Origin: Chryseobacterium sp. G0186
GTDB taxonomy: Bacteria > Bacteroidota > Bacteroidia > Flavobacteriales > Weeksellaceae
Assembly (NCBI RefSeq): GCF_003815675.1
Contig: NZ_CP033918.1
Coordinates: forward strand, 1,736,001 to 1,800,000
DNA: 64,000 nt
Direction: 5' to 3'
The position numbers and the translations under genes are program-made. The notes beneath the pieces were generated by a model. That model searched no databases and was not told where the DNA came from. It saw only the letters and a program-made list of their open reading frames with translations. Positions 62,160 to 64,000 of this stretch are shown here, one piece after another. Every line of letters starts with the position of its first letter. The stretch's first letter is position 1.

Positions 62160-64000
62160 ATGGCAAAAGGGATAAAAAGCATTAAACAGCAGCATGCAAT
62201 TGGAACCAGTGTATATATCGTTGTAGATCAATGGCATGACGGAACAACAGAACTTGACAAAAGTAAAAAAATAACCTGGCTTTGTTTTTCACAGGATAAA
62301 AAACAACCACTTGATACCCGCCAACTGGAATCAAAAGACAGCTATGTCATCAAGATCCCCCCAAAACTGGCAGGCTCTTACCGTTATTATGTAGAAGCCA
62401 GTTTTACCGGAAAGAAAGATCCTAAAAAGGACACCGGGTTATACGTCTATGGGACGGCACCCAAAAAAGTAGTCACCAGTAAATGGTGTGCGAAACCTGA
62501 TGGAGAAGACATAAGAAAATCACAATTCTCTTACGGGCACCTTATTTATCTGGGCCTGGAAACCGAAGGTATGAATGGAGACCAGGTTACTGTGGAAGTA
62601 TACAGACGTGTTTCCGGTGGATCCGGTACAAAAGATGACCAATATATAACGGCCTATACCCATGTACAAATTATAGATGGAGAGGTCAACCTGAAGATGG
62701 GAAATACCTACCAGTGGTTTGGTAAGATTAAAAAGCCCAATCCTACAGAAGAATTTTATGTAAAGGTAAAAGACGCTTCCGGAAAATATATCAGTGACGG
62801 AAAAGACAGAATACACGCCCGTTTTCTCAGAATAAAGAATAATATCGTCAGCAGAAACTCAGAAACGCCTACCAACCACACGCCTACCAAGGTAGATAAA
62901 CCGGAAATAAGCTTTAAGAGGTATGAGCCCTGCCGATATGACAAAATCATTATCGGAGATAAGGACAGCAATAAAAAGCCTTTTGACATTGTTATATATG
63001 ATCCGCTACAGAGAAAAAATATCACTAAGTATGAAACATTAGCCAAAAGTGATGACACAGAAAATACCATTGATATTACCTTTGAAAAACTGACCCATAA
63101 AGGATGTTTTACAAAACCCAACCATAAAAAGGAAATTGAAATTTACCTCAATGGTCAGAAACAATCTACTCAGGTTATCAATGGTGAAAAATATACATTA
63201 CCTATTCGTGCAAGAGCCAATACAGTATTGTTAAGAACAAATCCCGGACTATTTTTCATTACCCCTGATTTTGCAAACAGCTATAAAATCATTGCAAAAA
63301 CGTGTGCCCAACCCGGCAACCCTTTCTACATTAATGTATATCCTAATGTGGAAAGAGAACTGGCCTTTGTACTTACTTTATTTCCATCCTTTAATGCAGA
63401 GATCAATCAGAAATATTCAACAAGAGAGAAGCTTACAGACTACAATAAAAAGCAAAGTATGCAGCTGATCAGAAATGAAACTGAAATTCTGTACAATGAA
63501 AAAGGAGGTTTGGGATACGGACTTCAGGCTAAGGTGAAAGTAGATAATATAGAATCTTCCATAGAGCTGGCCCAAACTAAAAACCAGATTAAAAAATTAA
63601 TTGGATTCTATCATACCGTACAGGAGGTTTTATCTGTATTTGACGGAAGAGATAAAGAATCTGCTTCTTTGGCCTATGATAAAAGAGTACTTCCTAAGGT
63701 AACCTTTGATATTGAACCTCCTAACGTAGGCTTAGCATTAAGAATCACCAACAAAAAGGTTGAGAAAACCCAGGAAATCGTTCAACAGTTTACAGGGGCC
63801 ATCGCCTTAAAGCCTATTACCAAAATAAAGATAGGAGTAGATTTGCTTACTCTTCTGCAATATCTGGGTGTGGGTGGTAAAATTGCAGATTGGATCAAAA
63901 AAACATTAGAAGCGAAATACAACTTTACCATCTATGTTATTTTTGAGGTTTCATTAGAGGCCAGAGCTGAACTTTCCCTTACCTATAATAAAGTGGAAGG
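62160..64000 (+). CDS. Large T6SS-associated protein of unknown function, 3' partial
   Basis: Open from the ATG at 62160 to the window end: 613 complete codons, stop not seen. No signal peptide. The first ~230 residues look like two or three Ig-like beta domains (SIKQQHAIGTSVYIVVDQW, KLAGSYRYYVEASF, LIYLGLETEGMNGDQVTVEVYRR). Residues 260-420 are beta-rich with YEPCRYDKIIIGDK. Beyond 450 the text becomes helical and amphipathic. No enzyme motif is recognised. Placement right after the PAAR-like gene suggests a secreted cargo whose toxic part may lie past the edge. Confidence 0.75.
   Translation, partial: MAKGIKSIKQQHAIGTSVYIVVDQWHDGTTELDKSKKITWLCFSQDKKQPLDTRQLESKDSYVIKIPPKLAGSYRYYVEASFTGKKDPKKDTGLYVYGTAPKKVVTSKWCAKPDGEDIRKSQFSYGHLIYLGLETEGMNGDQVTVEVYRRVSGGSGTKDDQYITAYTHVQIIDGEVNLKMGNTYQWFGKIKKPNPTEEFYVKVKDASGKYISDGKDRIHARFLRIKNNIVSRNSETPTNHTPTKVDKPEISFKRYEPCRYDKIIIGDKDSNKKPFDIVIYDPLQRKNITKYETLAKSDDTENTIDITFEKLTHKGCFTKPNHKKEIEIYLNGQKQSTQVINGEKYTLPIRARANTVLLRTNPGLFFITPDFANSYKIIAKTCAQPGNPFYINVYPNVERELAFVLTLFPSFNAEINQKYSTREKLTDYNKKQSMQLIRNETEILYNEKGGLGYGLQAKVKVDNIESSIELAQTKNQIKKLIGFYHTVQEVLSVFDGRDKESASLAYDKRVLPKVTFDIEPPNVGLALRITNKKVEKTQEIVQQFTGAIALKPITKIKIGVDLLTLLQYLGVGGKIADWIKKTLEAKYNFTIYVIFEVSLEARAELSLTYNKVE

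Overview
The window looks like chromosome of a flavobacterium close to Chryseobacterium (Bacteroidota, Weeksellaceae). Evidence: AT-rich intergenic DNA, many promoters of the Bacteroidota type (TTG, then TAnnTTTG), almost no Shine-Dalgarno sites, a gliding/T9SS-type sorting domain, a Bat aerotolerance operon, the mevalonate pathway, a microviridin-like graspetide locus of the kind known from Chryseobacterium, and a Bacteroidota-type T6SS cargo island. I saw no rRNA, tRNA or CRISPR array.

Layout. 1-11.5 kb is core and housekeeping: the 3' part of a cation:proton antiporter, purK, a TauE/SafE exporter with its DUF1634 partner, a nuclease-like EEP protein, mevalonate diphosphate decarboxylase, and a fatty acyl-CoA ligase/epimerase pair. 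11.8-14.2 kb is a compact RiPP locus: a 73-aa microviridin-like precursor and two ATP-grasp ligases, with a hairpin between precursor and ligases. 14.2-24.9 kb carries pdxJ, a mechanosensitive channel, ung, a decayed acyltransferase, a MutS2 without Smr domain, and a 1.38-kb IS3 element inserted between mutS2 and its terminator. 25-33 kb holds a cobalamin riboswitch that now sits in front of a thioesterase gene, a PadR-PspC operon with a candidate operator, a possible 20-aa peptide gene, and menaquinone genes.

33-42 kb is dominated by the minus-strand moxR-DUF58-bat operon, probably an envelope or stress-tolerance system built on a MoxR ATPase, two VWA proteins and TPR/BatD scaffolds, with an acetyltransferase gene embedded. 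42-54 kb mixes secreted proteins (one PNGase F-like with a T9SS tail), rlmB, a YfhO membrane protein, a glycosyltransferase and a YpdA-type reductase.

54.1-64 kb is the most interesting accessory part: TssD/Hcp, VgrG, a 1023-aa HET-C-family putative effector, two overlapping lipoproteins that fit periplasmic immunity proteins, a DUF4280 PAAR-like protein, and a large gene that runs out of the window. No sheath, baseplate or ClpV genes are seen here, so the core machine would be encoded elsewhere. The effector has a VgrG-tail-like N-terminus, an EExGHxxD motif region and a full set of HET-C hallmarks.
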